The notes under the pieces were generated by a model. It was not told where the DNA came from and searched no databases. It saw nothing but the letters and a program-made list of their open reading frames with translations. Positions 49,206 to 61,010 of a DNA stretch of 64,000 nucleotides are shown here, in pieces; position 1 is the first letter of the stretch; the number at the start of each line of letters is the position of its first letter. This stretch comes from Patagioenas fasciata (lineage: Eukaryota > Chordata > Aves > Columbiformes > Columbidae). Location: the NCBI RefSeq assembly GCF_037038585.1, contig NC_092523.1:42683001-42747000 (forward strand). Reading direction: 5' to 3'. The translations under genes were made by a program, and so were the position numbers.

Positions 49206-50946
49206 ATAGGCCCACTGATGAATGGGGTGGGTGCCCTGGTGACAGAAGACACAGAGAAGGCAGAATTACTGAATGCCTTCTTTGTCTCTGTCTACTCTGC
49301 CAGAGACTGTCCAGGGGAGCCCTGTACCCCTGAGTCCCCAGGTGAAGCCAGGTCAATGGAGGAGTTCGCTTTAGTCGATGAGGACTGGGTTATGGAGCAA
49401 TTAAGTAGTCCGGACATCCATAAATCCATGGGTCCAGATGAGATGCACCCGCGGGTGCTGAGGGAGCTGGCTGAAGTCATTGCTAGACCGCTCTCCATCA
49501 TCCTTGCCAAGTCTTGGGAGATGGGAGAGGTGCCCAAGGATTGGAGGGAAGCAAATGTCACTCCAGTCTTCAAAAACTTCAAGAAGGAGGACCTGGGTAA
49601 TTATAGAGCCGTCAGCCTCACCTCTGTCCCTGGGAAAGTAATGAAACGGCTTGTCCTTGGTGCCATCTCAAGGCACATCAGGGATAAGAGGGTTATTAGT
49701 GGCAGTCGGCATGGCTTTACTAAGGGTAAGTCATGCTTGACCAACCTCATAGCCTTTCATGAGAATGTAACAAGGTGGATGGATGATGGCAGAGCGGTGG
49801 ATGTGGTCTACCTTGACTTCAGCAAAGCCTTTGACACAGTCTCCCATAGCATCCTAGTTGCTAAGTTGAGGAGGTCTGGTCTGGACAAGAGTAGTGAGGT
49901 GGATTGCAAACTGGCTTAAGGAGAGAAGCCAGAGAGTGGTAGTCAAAGGTGCGGAGTCTAGTTGGAGGCCAGTATCTAGTGGAGTGCCTCAGGGGTCAGT
50001 ACTGGGGCCAATATTATTCAATATATTCATTAGCGGTTTAGATGAGGGAATTGAGTGTACTATCAGCAAGTTTGCTGATGACACTAAGCTGGGAGGAGTG
50101 GCTGACACGCCAGAAGGGACCTGGACAGGCTGGAGAGTTGGGTGGGGAATAACCTGATGAAATTGGAGAGGGAAAGTGTAGAGTCTTGCATCTGGGCAGG
50201 AACAACCCCAGGTTCCAGTATAGGCTGGGGAATGACCTGTTAGAAAGCAGTGTAGGGGAAAGGGACCTGGGGGTCCTGGTGGGCAACAGGATGACCATGA
50301 GCCAGCACTGGGCCCTTGTGGTCAGGAAGGCCAATGGCATCCTGGGGTGTATTAGAATGGGGGTGGTTAGTAGGTTGAGAGAGGTTCTCCTTCCCCTCTA
50401 CTCCACTCTGGTGAGACCACACCTGGAATATTGTGTCCAGTTCTGGGCCCCTCAGTTCAAGAAGGACAGGGAACTGCTGGAGAGAGTCCAGCGTAGGGCA
50501 ACAAAGATGATTAAGGGAGTGGAGTATCTCCCTTATGAGGAAAGTATCTTTCCTTATGAGGAAAGGCTGAGAGAGCTGGGTCTCTTTAGTTTGGAGAAGA
50601 CTGAGGGGGGACCTTATTAATGTCTATAAGTATATAAAAGGTGAGTGCCATGAGGATGAAGCCAGGCTCTTCTCGGTGGCAAACAACGATAGGACATGGG
50701 GTAATGGGATCAAGCTGGAACACAAGAGGTTCCACTTAAATTTGGGAAGAAACTTCTTCTCCATGAGGGTAACAGAGCATTGGAACAGGCTGCCCAGGGA
50801 GGTTGTGGAGCCTCCTTCCCTGGAGACATTCAAAACCCACCTGGACATGTTCCTGTGTGACCTCATCTAGATGTTCCTGCTCTGGCAGGGGGATTGGACT
50901 AGATGATCTTCTGAGGTCCCTTCCAATCCCAAACATACTGTGACAC
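49206..50946 (+). mobile_element. CR1 LINE, 5'-truncated, with reverse transcriptase remnants
   Basis: CR1 is a non-LTR retrotransposon that encodes an endonuclease and reverse transcriptase and copies itself by target-primed reverse transcription. The copy starts abruptly inside ORF2 near GALVTEDTEKAELLNAFF. It then shows the palm motifs [30 protein letters not shown] and FADD (catalytic Asp pair kept), then the thumb region (RPHLEY) and the C-terminal [11 protein letters not shown]. The frame breaks three times, around 49.9, 50.17 and 50.62-50.68 kb, so it is inactive. The 3' end has the avian CR1 block GGACTAGATGATCTTCTGAG and GTCCCTTCCAATCCC. Length is 1.74 kb against about 4.5 kb for a full element. 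Confidence 0.96.
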
Positions 50947-53900
50947 CTTTAATGAAAACAGGTGAACAGTAAGGTTTATGCTGTAGAGTTCATGGACCTT
51001 ATGTGATGAAGAAAATTAGTAACTAAGGACTGTTTTTTCAGTTTTCAAAACCAGACATGGTGTAATTTCCAAAAAGACCTGACATAGCACACAGCCTGGT
51101 AAACAGGCTTTAAATACTCCAATCCTAGTCTCGTGAAAGAAAGGCCAAATAAAAAGCAAATAGTATGAAGTCTGAGTTCTGCTCAGTGGAGAAGTCCAGT
51201 CTGTGCGATCAGTGCTGAACAGGGTAGTGTTCCTGGTAGATTGCAAGTTCATTTTAGTGCCACGGAAAAACATAGTCTGAGTTCAAGCAAGGATTACAAA
51301 TGGAAGCAAGTATAGGTCATGGCTTTGATTCACATTAGTACTGCAAATTACTGAGATGCAAAGGAGAAATCTTGATGAGCAGATCTGAGGCCCAGCACTA
51401 TGAAGGTTTGTATTTCATGTATGGTGTAGCCTTAAGATGACTGTGGAAGAGATGGACCAGCTCCTACTTTCTGACTTGTGTTGCCTCCCAGTAATCGGGT
51501 CTCTATACTGAGTGGGTTCCATTTACTGAACTAGCAGAAAAACCACAAAAAAATTATTAGATTTCACCTTGTAGCCATGTGACAGCTTGGACATGATGCA
51601 AAAGTAGCAGCAGAAACCTGCAGCAAGGATTTCTTGGGAAAAGCTGGACCATACCAATCAGCTGCAGGCAAAGCTGATGATGGAGCTCCACCCTTCAACA
51701 GAGTGACACCTCATTGAAATACGTTCTGCATGGGTTTTGTGGACAGCCTACACACACACACACCCAAAAAAAAAAAAAAAAAAAAAAAAAGGTTTACAAG
51801 ATCCAGTCCTTAGCAAGTGATATATCATGTGGATAAGCAGGACCATTAGGGTAGTCGTCTTGTTCATGGAAGTCTTCTCAGTCACTGGAGTTTTTTCCTG
51901 ATCATTTTACTTTAAAGGAGTGTAGATTATTCTTATTTTCAGTCATGCTTGTTTAACTTGTCAAAACATTATTTTCTCGAAAAATGAAGCAGAAGTAATT
52001 TTCTTCATAGATAATAACTGTAAAGTATAGTACTATACCTATCAGTGCAAGTCCATCAAAGTCAGTGTACTTCTGCTCCACTGCAATTGCTCTGCACATA
52101 ACAGCAATAAGATAGTCCTAACCAATTCAATCAACTATTACACAGTTTATTGAGAACAAGTACAGCTAATTAATTAAAATTACATTTAAACAATTGATAT
52201 ACTGCCATCTAGTGCCTACTGGATGCACAACTACACACAGAAATTTATTAATTTCAAATATCCTTGGTATCTATGATTGGCGTACAGCAAAAGAATAGAT
52301 AAACTCACCAAATTGCATGTAGTCATGCATATAGTGAGCTTACCTAAGAAGAGTAGTAGGAAGCAATTTACACCAAGGAAAGTGACACAGTATGCTCAAA
52401 GAGTCAATCTGAATACATATTGTTTCATATGCATATATAAATAAGACTGGAGGAACAGTATTTGCAGAGTCTACAGTACTTGAGTGAAAATGAAAAATGC
52501 TGTAGACTGGGAAAGAGCAAGTGGAATATAGTTCATACATTGTACAAATTATTTTGTTGTACAAAAAGGCAATGAAATTTTTTAAAAAAATTATATTCAG
52601 AAAGCCATAACAATCATATCTGTGTAGTTACCACATATAATTTTGCACAGACAGGTTGTTTGTAGAAAGTGAAAAGCAGATCATGCTGCTGTTCCAGAAA
52701 CTGAGTAAATCCCCATTTGGAATAATATTTTGTATGTGTGTGTAAGAAAGACTTGAAGGTATTGCAAATTCATTGTAAAGATTAAGAAAAGAGCTCAAGA
52801 TCAGTACACTTAACTTTACAGAATGTCTAGTAAAATTGGATTCCTATTATATTGAGTTTAAAAAAAATGAAGGGGAAATTAAAGTCAAAGATTTAAGTGG
52901 GAAAAGGCTTAGTCCAATAATTCTGCTACAAGCAGATACTCATATAGTGAGTAGTCAATTTTCACTGGCATCAGGGAAAGTTTCTTGCCAGTTTTTCTGT
53001 GCAAAAGAATAATATTTTTATCCAGACTAATATATTAGGGAAAAAAAAATAGGTATCCTCAGAATCCAGAATATTCAAAAGACTCCCTTGTCAGAAGGCT
53101 AATATTTAACCATAGAGTCTAAAATGTTAGTTTATGCAAGCTAGTTCTTGACATGTTCATTTTACGATTTTCAGACAAGATATTTAGAAAATGGAAAAAG
53201 AACTGTGAATCCTCCATCTTTATTTTAATTTTATCAGTAGTTTTCTTGAGGCAAATTATCTCAAACATTCCTCTTTTCCTATGAAAATTATCCTAGACAA
53301 TATATAATCTAAACCCAAGTAGCTTCAGAAACAGTTCTGCATCTCCCTTTATACATTAAGTAAATGCTTGTCATACTGTGACGGCTTTATAATATAATAT
53401 AAACAGAAATGTGATTTTGAAAAATAAACAAAGAAGAGATACAATTAACCTATTTCATATTTATTTTTAGAAATATACACTGAAAGCACAAATCACACTA
53501 TGAAACTGAGTATCATGATATATCTTATTTACTTATCTCTTCTTTAACCTCAATTTATTTGTTTTTTTAATATATCTGGAAATTCAGTAAATTTTTTAAA
53601 GTAAGCAAGAGTGCCCATTCTGTTCTTCACAATTTTTCCCATTCACTGTTACATTATGTCCTTTGTCTTATCTGCATTAAGCAATCCAAATTCTCTCTCT
53701 ATTACTATATTAACTTTTACCTACCTATTTTCATCAGTCTTATCTCTGGGCTTCATTATGGACACTGAGGACATTTTGCTAGATGATTTGTACTAATCTA
53801 TTATTAGCTGAATTAACAAATGGCCACACTATGCCTCCAGCATTCAAATTTGTATATTAATTGGTGAAAGACTGAAAGAGTTTTTATTAATACCAGTGTT

Positions 53901-56391
53901 ATCCTCTTCTCTTTTCAATAGCTTGCATTTAACAGCCACAGAATTTTAAAGGGCATTTTATTTATTAAGCCAAAGCTTCATAGCAAGTGGCAGTTTTTGA
54001 TTACATGATTACCATGTATAAACAGCCTGATGCTGTTCAGCACACAAAACTTACACTTGCATGATGTGAAAATCCAAAGCTATACATGGAGAGAAAGGTT
54101 CTTTTATTTTAAATGTATTCAGAAGTCATCTGTTTTTTTCATCTCCATAGGATTTTAAAAACTTACAGAAGCTTGAAATAAAACAGGTACCTGTGAAGTG
54201 TCTGTAATTTGAGGCTAGAATATAGACTGCGCTTACAGCATTATGACTGTCAGGACTATTACAACCAATTCATGCAAATAAAATTGTCTTTACTGTTATT
54301 TTTACCTTTTCACTTCCCCTTTCTATTTCTAGTCGTGCTGGGATCTGTTACAACCCCATATTTTCAGAGCAGAGACTGAATACTTTACATAGAGCTGAAT
54401 AGAGTTCAAATATTAATTGCACCTGTAATATGAGCAAGAAACAGTAATAATAATTACACGTTATAGTTGACTGTGGAAAAGGTTGTGATCCCAATCCTGT
54501 TTCCATTCATGCCAAATTTTAAATAAAACTGAGAGGAGGAAAAGTAGATATTAGGCCTCTTTGTGAGGATACAACTGTGAAAGTTAGTCCCCAAATATTA
54601 TAATTATTACTGATATGGGAAAGGTTATGCCTTAGTACAGGATTTAAGCCTGGGCCTCTAATCTACATTAGTTTTCCTTAAGGGCAGCCAGCAAATAAGG
54701 ATGCCATAGCACAGCATTGTTCAACCACAACACATCTTTTTACCGTACCCTTATTAGACATCTTCATCATTATTAATGGAGTTGCAGAGGAAGTAATTTA
54801 AGAACAGGCCATTCTGGTTTAGACTCCTCAGCACTGGATGAGCCCTCAGGAGTGGACTTTGAAGTCAGATGCACTAAAATGACAATGTCTGCAAAATCGG
54901 CCAGAAGATGGAACAGGAACTGAGCAGAAGAGAATCTTACATCTTTAAGTCCTTACTTACATCATTAAAACCTCTAACTATAAAAATTACCTGTAAACCT
55001 AATAATTAAAACAGTATACCAAAACAAAACACAGACTGGGTGCTCTACTAAGAACAAGAGTAGAATAATACTATAAAGTTTATATACATATTTCGGATAA
55101 ACCAGTTGAAATCGGCAGTCACATATTTCTAAAAACGCTACCTAGTGTTGTGTACAATAAACATTTATGCATTCCAAATATTTAAACTAATATTTTTTTC
55201 CCCCAACCATGCTTTTCAGTAACCCATTGAGAACACTCTGTTTTCCATTCAGTAGAAACAATACTTATATATAAAGTTAGCCATATTCAAATGAGTGTTG
55301 ATAAATGTACACTTCCTGGGACTTCAGGATTCTAAAATGCTCAGAAGCTTTTGTTTATTTCGTTTAACCTTAAACACTTGCCTACTGCCATTTATCATGC
55401 ACACTGCATATATGTGCAAGCCACTGAGTAGAGGTGTTTTGTAAGTGTACAGCAGTTTGCAGTAATGGATTATATATTAGACCAAATTTATAAATACCTG
55501 AACAAATAAAGAATGTTAGAAAATCATCTCTGAACAAGCACAGAGAAATGGGAACTACATAGCAGCAATTGCATTCACTTGTTAGATAGTATGCTGCTGA
55601 TATAATGCAGGCAAAGTATGTGTTTTCTCAGCTGACTGTATTGGATATCTAAAGAAACAGTCTAAATCCAAGAGTATAGCTAACCTATAGTATTTTAGGA
55701 AGATTGGCAACTGGAGGAGTACTTCTACAACTGAAATTACTATGCTAATAAAAAAATGTAGTTGTTTGAGCTTGGGTGTTCAAATGATGAATCGAATCTC
55801 TCATTTTAAGATTCTCGGTTCTGAAGTCTTTTAACAGCTGTTCTAAATCACTTCTTCTTTAATGTATCTCTTTCCCTGCTACTGTTTCCCCTCAAATATC
55901 ATCCTTGCCAAATTCAGAATCCAAAACCCCAGATTAAAAGACAAAAAACATGTATGCATTCCTAAGCATGCACATAAGCAAGCAAACAAAATGTGGGGAA
56001 ATGAGAAAAATAAATGTGCAGTTCAGCATTTGGTTTCGTCATAAATGAAAGCAACAGCAGCTAAGCAACATGAGATGATATGTGACTATTTTTTGTAAGA
56101 GACTTTTTGTATTTTGTTTCTTAAAAAAAGTTTAATACTATTTTAATTATTTTTAAAATAAATTGCTATAAAGTATCTTAACTGACATAAATGTATTTCT
56201 GGTAAACATAAATAAATATTCTAACTATTGTCATGAACTGGCACTGCTATTAGATACTTGTCTGTGGGACTACGTACAATACACCGCACGCTAGCATTTC
56301 TGGTTATTCCAGAACAGACATGTTAACTAGAACACAGACGTTGGTGCTTCTTGCAAAACAAACAAAAGGTAAAGACTTCTTGCTTTTCAAG
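50947..56391. other. Intergenic, no gene recognised
   Basis: AT-rich DNA between the CR1 LINE and the exon-like signals near 56.4-56.7 kb. Apart from the CA/A tract at 51749-51790 I saw no repeat family, RNA gene or exon. Short open frames here look random. Confidence 0.6.
51749..51790 (+). repeat. CA microsatellite followed by a 25-base A run
   Basis: About eight CA units (51749-51764) run directly into an uninterrupted A tract (51766-51790). It is probably length-variable. No element body is recognised next to it. Confidence 0.85.
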
Positions 56392-56639
56392 CTGACCAAA
56401 AGCTCAGACAAAGGCACCACACAGGTAAGTTGTATAGTTGTACAAAGAAATGGGAAGTTCTGGGACTTATCTATTGAACCCCTCTTCTCTTTAAAGTAGA
56501 TGGTTATTAGATCTGTGTAGACTCAGTCCACACCTGCCACACCATCTACTCAGCAAGGCAGAACACCTTACAAAAGCGACGCCGATTATGTGAACAGCAA
56601 CCCATGAATTGTGGCCTCATTTCACTGTCACGGAAAAAC

Positions 56640-56678
56640 TTAGTCCTCTGGTTGCTCATCAGTAGGATTTGTAGTTTT
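56640..56678 (-). other. Candidate terminal coding exon on the minus strand, gene unknown
   Basis: On the minus strand a long pyrimidine tract ending CTTTTTTCCTTCCTCAG leads straight into AAAACTACAAATCC, readable as KTTNPTDEQPED and a stop. Following it, the minus strand becomes AT-rich and 3'-UTR-like, with an AU-rich motif ATTTATTTA (56209-56217) and ATTAAA signals (56131-56136 and 56142-56147). The acidic C-terminus resembles those of small nuclear or cytosolic proteins, but I cannot name one. No upstream exon with a matching donor was found between here and the TMEM192 CpG island. It may be chance. Confidence 0.25.
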
Positions 56679-57859
56679 CTGAGGAAGGAAAAAAGAGGAA
56701 GCATAATAAGAAAGAGGAGAAAAGAACATTTGGGCTGAGAAGTGGAACTGAGCAGGCTCTTATCACAGGAACTGAATTGAAACCAGCAAGTTTAAGGCTT
56801 TTCATTTAAGGTAGTTGCCCAGGTCATTAAATATGTATCTCTACATAAATCAAGAACAAATGAATGCAAGTGATGAATGTAAATGCTCTGGGTGGGAGCA
56901 TTTCATTAGGTATTTTTCTACAAAAAGACCCAAGAGAAGTCACAGAAACAGAGATGAAAAACTTGGGAGAGCCTGAAGAAGCCTATACCTCAGAAGCAGC
57001 TTTCCCCCTTTGGCACTTCTGCATTCTGTCAAGAGAGGCAGAGCTGCACCAGCTGCTTGGGATGACAGGCCTGGCTTCTCTTAAGTAGTACACAAAGTAC
57101 AATCCCAACTGGGCAATGATACAGTCTTGCTGTCTTTTAAGCCCCTGTTCCAACTTTGATCCTCTCCAGTGTCCTCACTAGCATCATCTCAAGGCTCATG
57201 GATGGTCTTATAAAGCAAACAGATGGTTAAGAAATATTAGCAGTTAAACAGAGCACACATCAGATAATAAATATGCTGTTCTGTAAACTCATACTATGCA
57301 CATGCTTGAATACTGCATCATTCTAATACTTCCCCTTTCAGGATATAGCTGAAAAACGCCAAAGCAGCTAATGAAGATTACCAAAGAAAACTGAAGTGGT
57401 AAAGGAGCATTTGGCACACAAAATGGTGTCAGGGAGTAATAAGACAGAGATCCATAGAGTAGCATGGACACTGCTGAGTGGCCGTAGGCTCTCTCAAGAA
57501 CAAAAGGTTATAAAACAAAATGAGCAGTTGGCAGGTTTCAAAGAAAACATGTTTCTTCACAAAACACAGAACCGGGCCAGAAATATCTTTGATGACTTAC
57601 TATGTGCTAAAATTTTCCACGGTCTGAAGGGGCAACCAAGCAAGTTCATGGAGAAAGGATCCGCTGGAAATAATAATAAAGTTCACAGACCCCTTCTTTG
57701 AGAAGTCCCTGCAAGACAAGTTGTTGGCAATGCGAAAATATTCTGCAAAACAAGCTGAAAACAACACTATGCTGCCTTTAACCCCACACTTTTTTGCTAG
57801 GCACCCTCTGCTGTTTTTTCTTTCTTACTTTCCACACCCTGCGATGCCTCCTGAGCCAC
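56679..57859. other. Intergenic, no gene recognised
   Basis: Ordinary sequence between the candidate minus-strand exon and the TMEM192 CpG island. Plus-strand open frames of 74 codons (56864-57088) and 101 codons (57396-57701) match nothing I know and lack splice or promoter support. Confidence 0.6.
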
Positions 57860-58137
57860 CTTGCCCGCACGGACAACCAGCCCCGGCCCGCATCAACTAC
57901 CCGCCCTTTTCAAATTCAGTCCCGGGCTCCTGACTCAACTTGACGGAGCGTCGTCCAGGGAGAGCGGCACCGGGGCTGGGCTCCGGGAAGCACAAGTTTG
58001 GGTCACAAGACCCCCCCGCCATCGCCCCGCCCCGCGAAGTAGGAAACCCAACCAAAAGGAACAGCCACGGCCCGCGGATCAGGCCCCTCCGCGGCTGCGG
58101 CCCCGCCCCGGGGCCGGCGCTGCGGTGAGGCCCGGGC

Positions 58138-58142
58138 CCAAT
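58138..58142 (+). promoter_or_regulatory. CCAAT box upstream of TMEM192
   Basis: CCAAT in the context GGGCCCAATAGC, about 136 bases upstream of the TMEM192 ATG. This is a standard NF-Y position for a CpG-island promoter. Motif evidence only. Confidence 0.45.
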
Positions 58143-58277
58143 AGCCGCCGGGGCGCTAATGGCGAGGTGGGGCTGGGTGGGACCGCCGGGCGGGGCCTGG
58201 GCCTGACCAGCCGGCGGCCGGGCCGCAGCGGGGTCGTCGATTAAATACCACGGGAGCGGTGGAAAACGTGATTGGAG

Positions 58278-58319
58278 ATGGCGCTGACGGCGGGGAGGCG
58301 GCGGCAGGACCTGAACAAC
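58278..58319 (+). CDS. TMEM192: TMEM192 coding exon 1
   Basis: The exon encodes MALTAGRRRQDLNN (14 codons) and ends in phase 0 at AACAAC|GTGAGT, a strong donor. Joined to exon 2 it continues GSLEVTQSLED, in the same arrangement as human TMEM192, where a short variable leader precedes GSLDITQ. It lies in the CpG island. The leader does not resemble the human one closely, so the start rests on frame, context (GGAGATGG) and position, not on similarity. Confidence 0.82.
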
Positions 58320-58746
58320 GTGAGTGCGGGCTTGCAGGAGCGGTTCCTGCGGGGCTGAGCGGCCAGGCTGCTGCTGACGGGTGGCGCTGCTGGGAGAGCG
58401 CATCGCTTCGTGTTTCGTCTCTTCCTTCCACTGCTTTTTGCTGTTTTCGGTACTCAGCGCCGAGGCCTTTATCTTCTTCTTCCGGGGGGAGCAGCCGGCC
58501 GAGGCGTCTCGCAAATGGCCGTTTCGGAAGTCAGGAGGCCGCTGGGGCAGCTCACCGGCCGGGCCGCCGCCGCCCCCCGCGCTGCTGTGGGCCGGGTCTG
58601 GGCCCTGCCGAGCGCTGTCCCTATCCGGCCATGCTTGAAATAACCCCAAGTAACTCGGGTGTGCGGGTGTTTTTAATCAAGGTTATTAATTTAATCGAGC
58701 ATGCTCCCGTAGCTTGTTTAGTTCTTCTGGGTAATTTCTTCTGCAG

Positions 58747-58755
58747 GCAGATCCT
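58747..58755 (+). other. Possible 9-nt microexon or recursive splice signal in TMEM192 intron 1
   Basis: A pyrimidine-rich acceptor (AATTTCTTCTGCAG) is followed after only nine bases, GCAGATCCT, by a strong donor GTAAGTG. Nine bases in a phase-0 intron would insert Ala-Asp-Pro in frame between exons 1 and 2. Such close pairs can be true microexons, recursive splice sites or chance. Confidence 0.2.
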
Positions 58756-60376
58756 GTAAGTGTTATCTCCTGTATACATGAGGTGCGCTGGCCTGACCAC
58801 GGCATTTTTCTGTTCATTTGTGTGTTCCACCCCTCTCAGCCGGGCCAGGCTTGCTGGCAGTGGCCCTGCGTGTTCCTGCCGGCCCTTCTCCTGGTGCTGG
58901 GCGGCTGCGGAGGTGGAAACGCGTCAGGGAGCCAAGGGGCTGAATGGAGCCCTAACCTGTGCTTGTGGTAGCATCAGTGCCTAACAGAAGCCCCATGTTT
59001 AAGGTGTTTTGTATTTTAACAGCTGTGGTTTTGGCTCATCTTAATTAAATGAAACCTGTGTTTGATTTAATTAGGACACTTAAGAGATTTTTTTTTTTAG
59101 TGTCAGATTGACTGCATGGCATCATCATCTTTCTTGCTTTAATTCCCCCTCCTCCCCATGTTGCTGGTAATAATATCTACTTAGGGAGGTTATGTCATCC
59201 AGCACCTCCTAATGCTACCTGGATTTCAGGATGCCAAGATGGATTATAGCCAGTCTCGCAGTAAGTAACATGGTCAAACCTGTTTTGTTAAAGCTTTGTG
59301 AAGAAGTGCACTGATCTGTCATGGTAGTGCAGAAGTGATGAGTTTACCTGTTCCCATTAGACAAAGGATATTGTCCTAAGGAGCTTTGCTGTCTTTATGT
59401 GACGTGTGAGCTGTTAACTTTGTTAGTAATTCTGTGTTGGAAAGGAATGAGGCAAGATGGAGACTTCAAGTGCTGGTCCTACACACTTGCTTCAAGAGCT
59501 TAGAGTTATACCTGATCCCTGAAAATGGGGAGTGAGCAACAGAGGGCATCTTAGTACTCTTACTTCTGGGTTTTATATTGGTGACATAAGAGGAGTGTCA
59601 CTTGTAAACCTGTAGGTTTGCAGTAAAAGGTCATCTTACTAGGCAGGTATTTCAGCAAGGGTTGTTTACAGCCAAAGACCAGGCTAATTAAAAGGTATCA
59701 AATAGGTGAGGGAGGTCTGTTCACACTCTTCTATGGTTGGGCAAATGTGGTGTTGAGACTACTAAAATTAAACTGAATGCTGACTGAAATAATCCTTGAT
59801 GTCTAGTTCTTTCACTGTAGGCAGCTGTCTGTAGGTGAAATAACACTGAAGAGCCAATCTGCATTGTCCCAGCTAATATGAAGTATAAACCTAGGTCTAA
59901 CCCCATAAGCTCTATTTCTCTCTTTTCTTGTGCTGGTGTATAGAAGAATGACATGCCTCGTTTGTCTTGAGGCTTCTGCTCTTTTCTGCCATGGCAAGGA
60001 GAAGTCCTTAGTTTAAAAATGCTACCCCAGTCAACCCTGGCATGTCTCTCTGCATAGTCAGAAGTGGGATGGGGCCTGCACTTGTCTTGTTAAGGGATGT
60101 GGTTGGTATCACTCAGGAGAAGAGCTGTCAAAACTTGATTGGGAATCTTGAGTTTCTTTCTCTCTTGAAGCAACCAAGTTGTAGCATGGGACATAACAGG
60201 ATGCCTAGAGTGGAACTTGAGCAGTTTGAGATCTTGTAGTGGCTGTGTATGTTCAGTTTGAGACATATTGAATGACTGTGTCCTGGCCTGGAAGGAGCAG
60301 AGATGCGTAGCAGTGGGGCAATTTTCTTGTCCACAAGGAAAGGTTTTCCCCTCCACCCCTATTTAGTTTTACCTTT

Positions 60377-60398
60377 AAAAAAAAAAAAAAAAAAAAAA
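60377..60398 (+). repeat. A run (22 bases)
   Basis: Uninterrupted A tract in TMEM192 intron 1. No retroposed body is recognised upstream. Confidence 0.85.
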
Positions 60399-61010
60399 GG
60401 TACTTCTGGGAACTTACATAGCCAAAACATCTGAGCTGAATGTGAAGCCAAAGCCCCAATACTTGGTACCAACATGCCAAGTAAGGGCTGCATGTTCTCT
60501 ACTGAAAGCAGAGAGTGTCTTGCCCAGCAGTTGTTAACATCTTCCCTCTGAACTGCTGCTGCTTTTTTGCCTGGGTTCAGTTTGAACTACTGCTGCAGGT
60601 GTTCTGACATGTCAGTGACTGAATCACCTGACACTTACTGGTACACTGCAGCTTTGTTATTGCCTCCAACTTTAGTTGGATAGACGTAAGAATAATAAGG
60701 ATTTTTGCAGTACCTGTATAAGGTATGTGAGAGAATTTAATTGTCACATGTTCCACCTTTCCATGTAAACATACTAATACTTGAGGCCTCTCTCAGGAGT
60801 GATGCTCAGATACTTGTATTACATTTTAAAGACTAAAGGGATCGAGTTCTTACCCAAAGATGTCATGGCAGTTTACCTAGAATTTAAGAGCTTTTCTCAA
60901 GATACTAATCTAATTTTTTCCCCAGAGCTTGCTTTGGTAACAGGAAGTTGCTAGATGTTTGTATCTGACTTTTACCTGTTGTTATTCTTTGCCTTCCCCT
61001 TCTTTTCCAG

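Larger units (their letters stand above)
57860..58640 (+). promoter_or_regulatory. TMEM192: TMEM192 CpG island and promoter
   Basis: About 0.8 kb of GC-rich, CpG-dense DNA surrounds the TMEM192 start codon. It includes GC boxes CCCCGCCCCG (58101-58110) and GGGCGGGGCC (58188-58197), a CCAAT box at 58138-58142, and an inverted CCAAT (ATTGG, 58271-58275) just before the ATG. No CLEAR/TFEB palindrome (GTCACGTGAC) was seen, although the gene is lysosomal. An ATG at 58159 would open a 15-codon upstream frame if the transcript starts that far up. The limits are estimates. Confidence 0.8.
58320..61010 (+). other. TMEM192: TMEM192 intron 1
   Basis: A 2.7-kb phase-0 intron with a GTGAGT donor and the acceptor CCCTTCTTTTCCAG. 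Its first 300 bases remain in the CpG island. It contains a 22-base A run at 60377-60398 and a possible 9-nt microexon at 58747-58755. No transposon was recognised. Confidence 0.8.

Noticed and set aside
58240..58247. TATA-like ATTAAATA 31 bases before the TMEM192 ATG.
   Set aside because: It is too close to the start codon to leave a 5' untranslated region, and the promoter is a CpG-island type.
57897..58649. 250-codon minus-strand frame and overlapping plus-strand frames around the TMEM192 promoter.
   Set aside because: Low stop frequency in GC-rich DNA. A possible GTGAGC donor in it does not join in the right frame to the candidate minus-strand exon at 56678.
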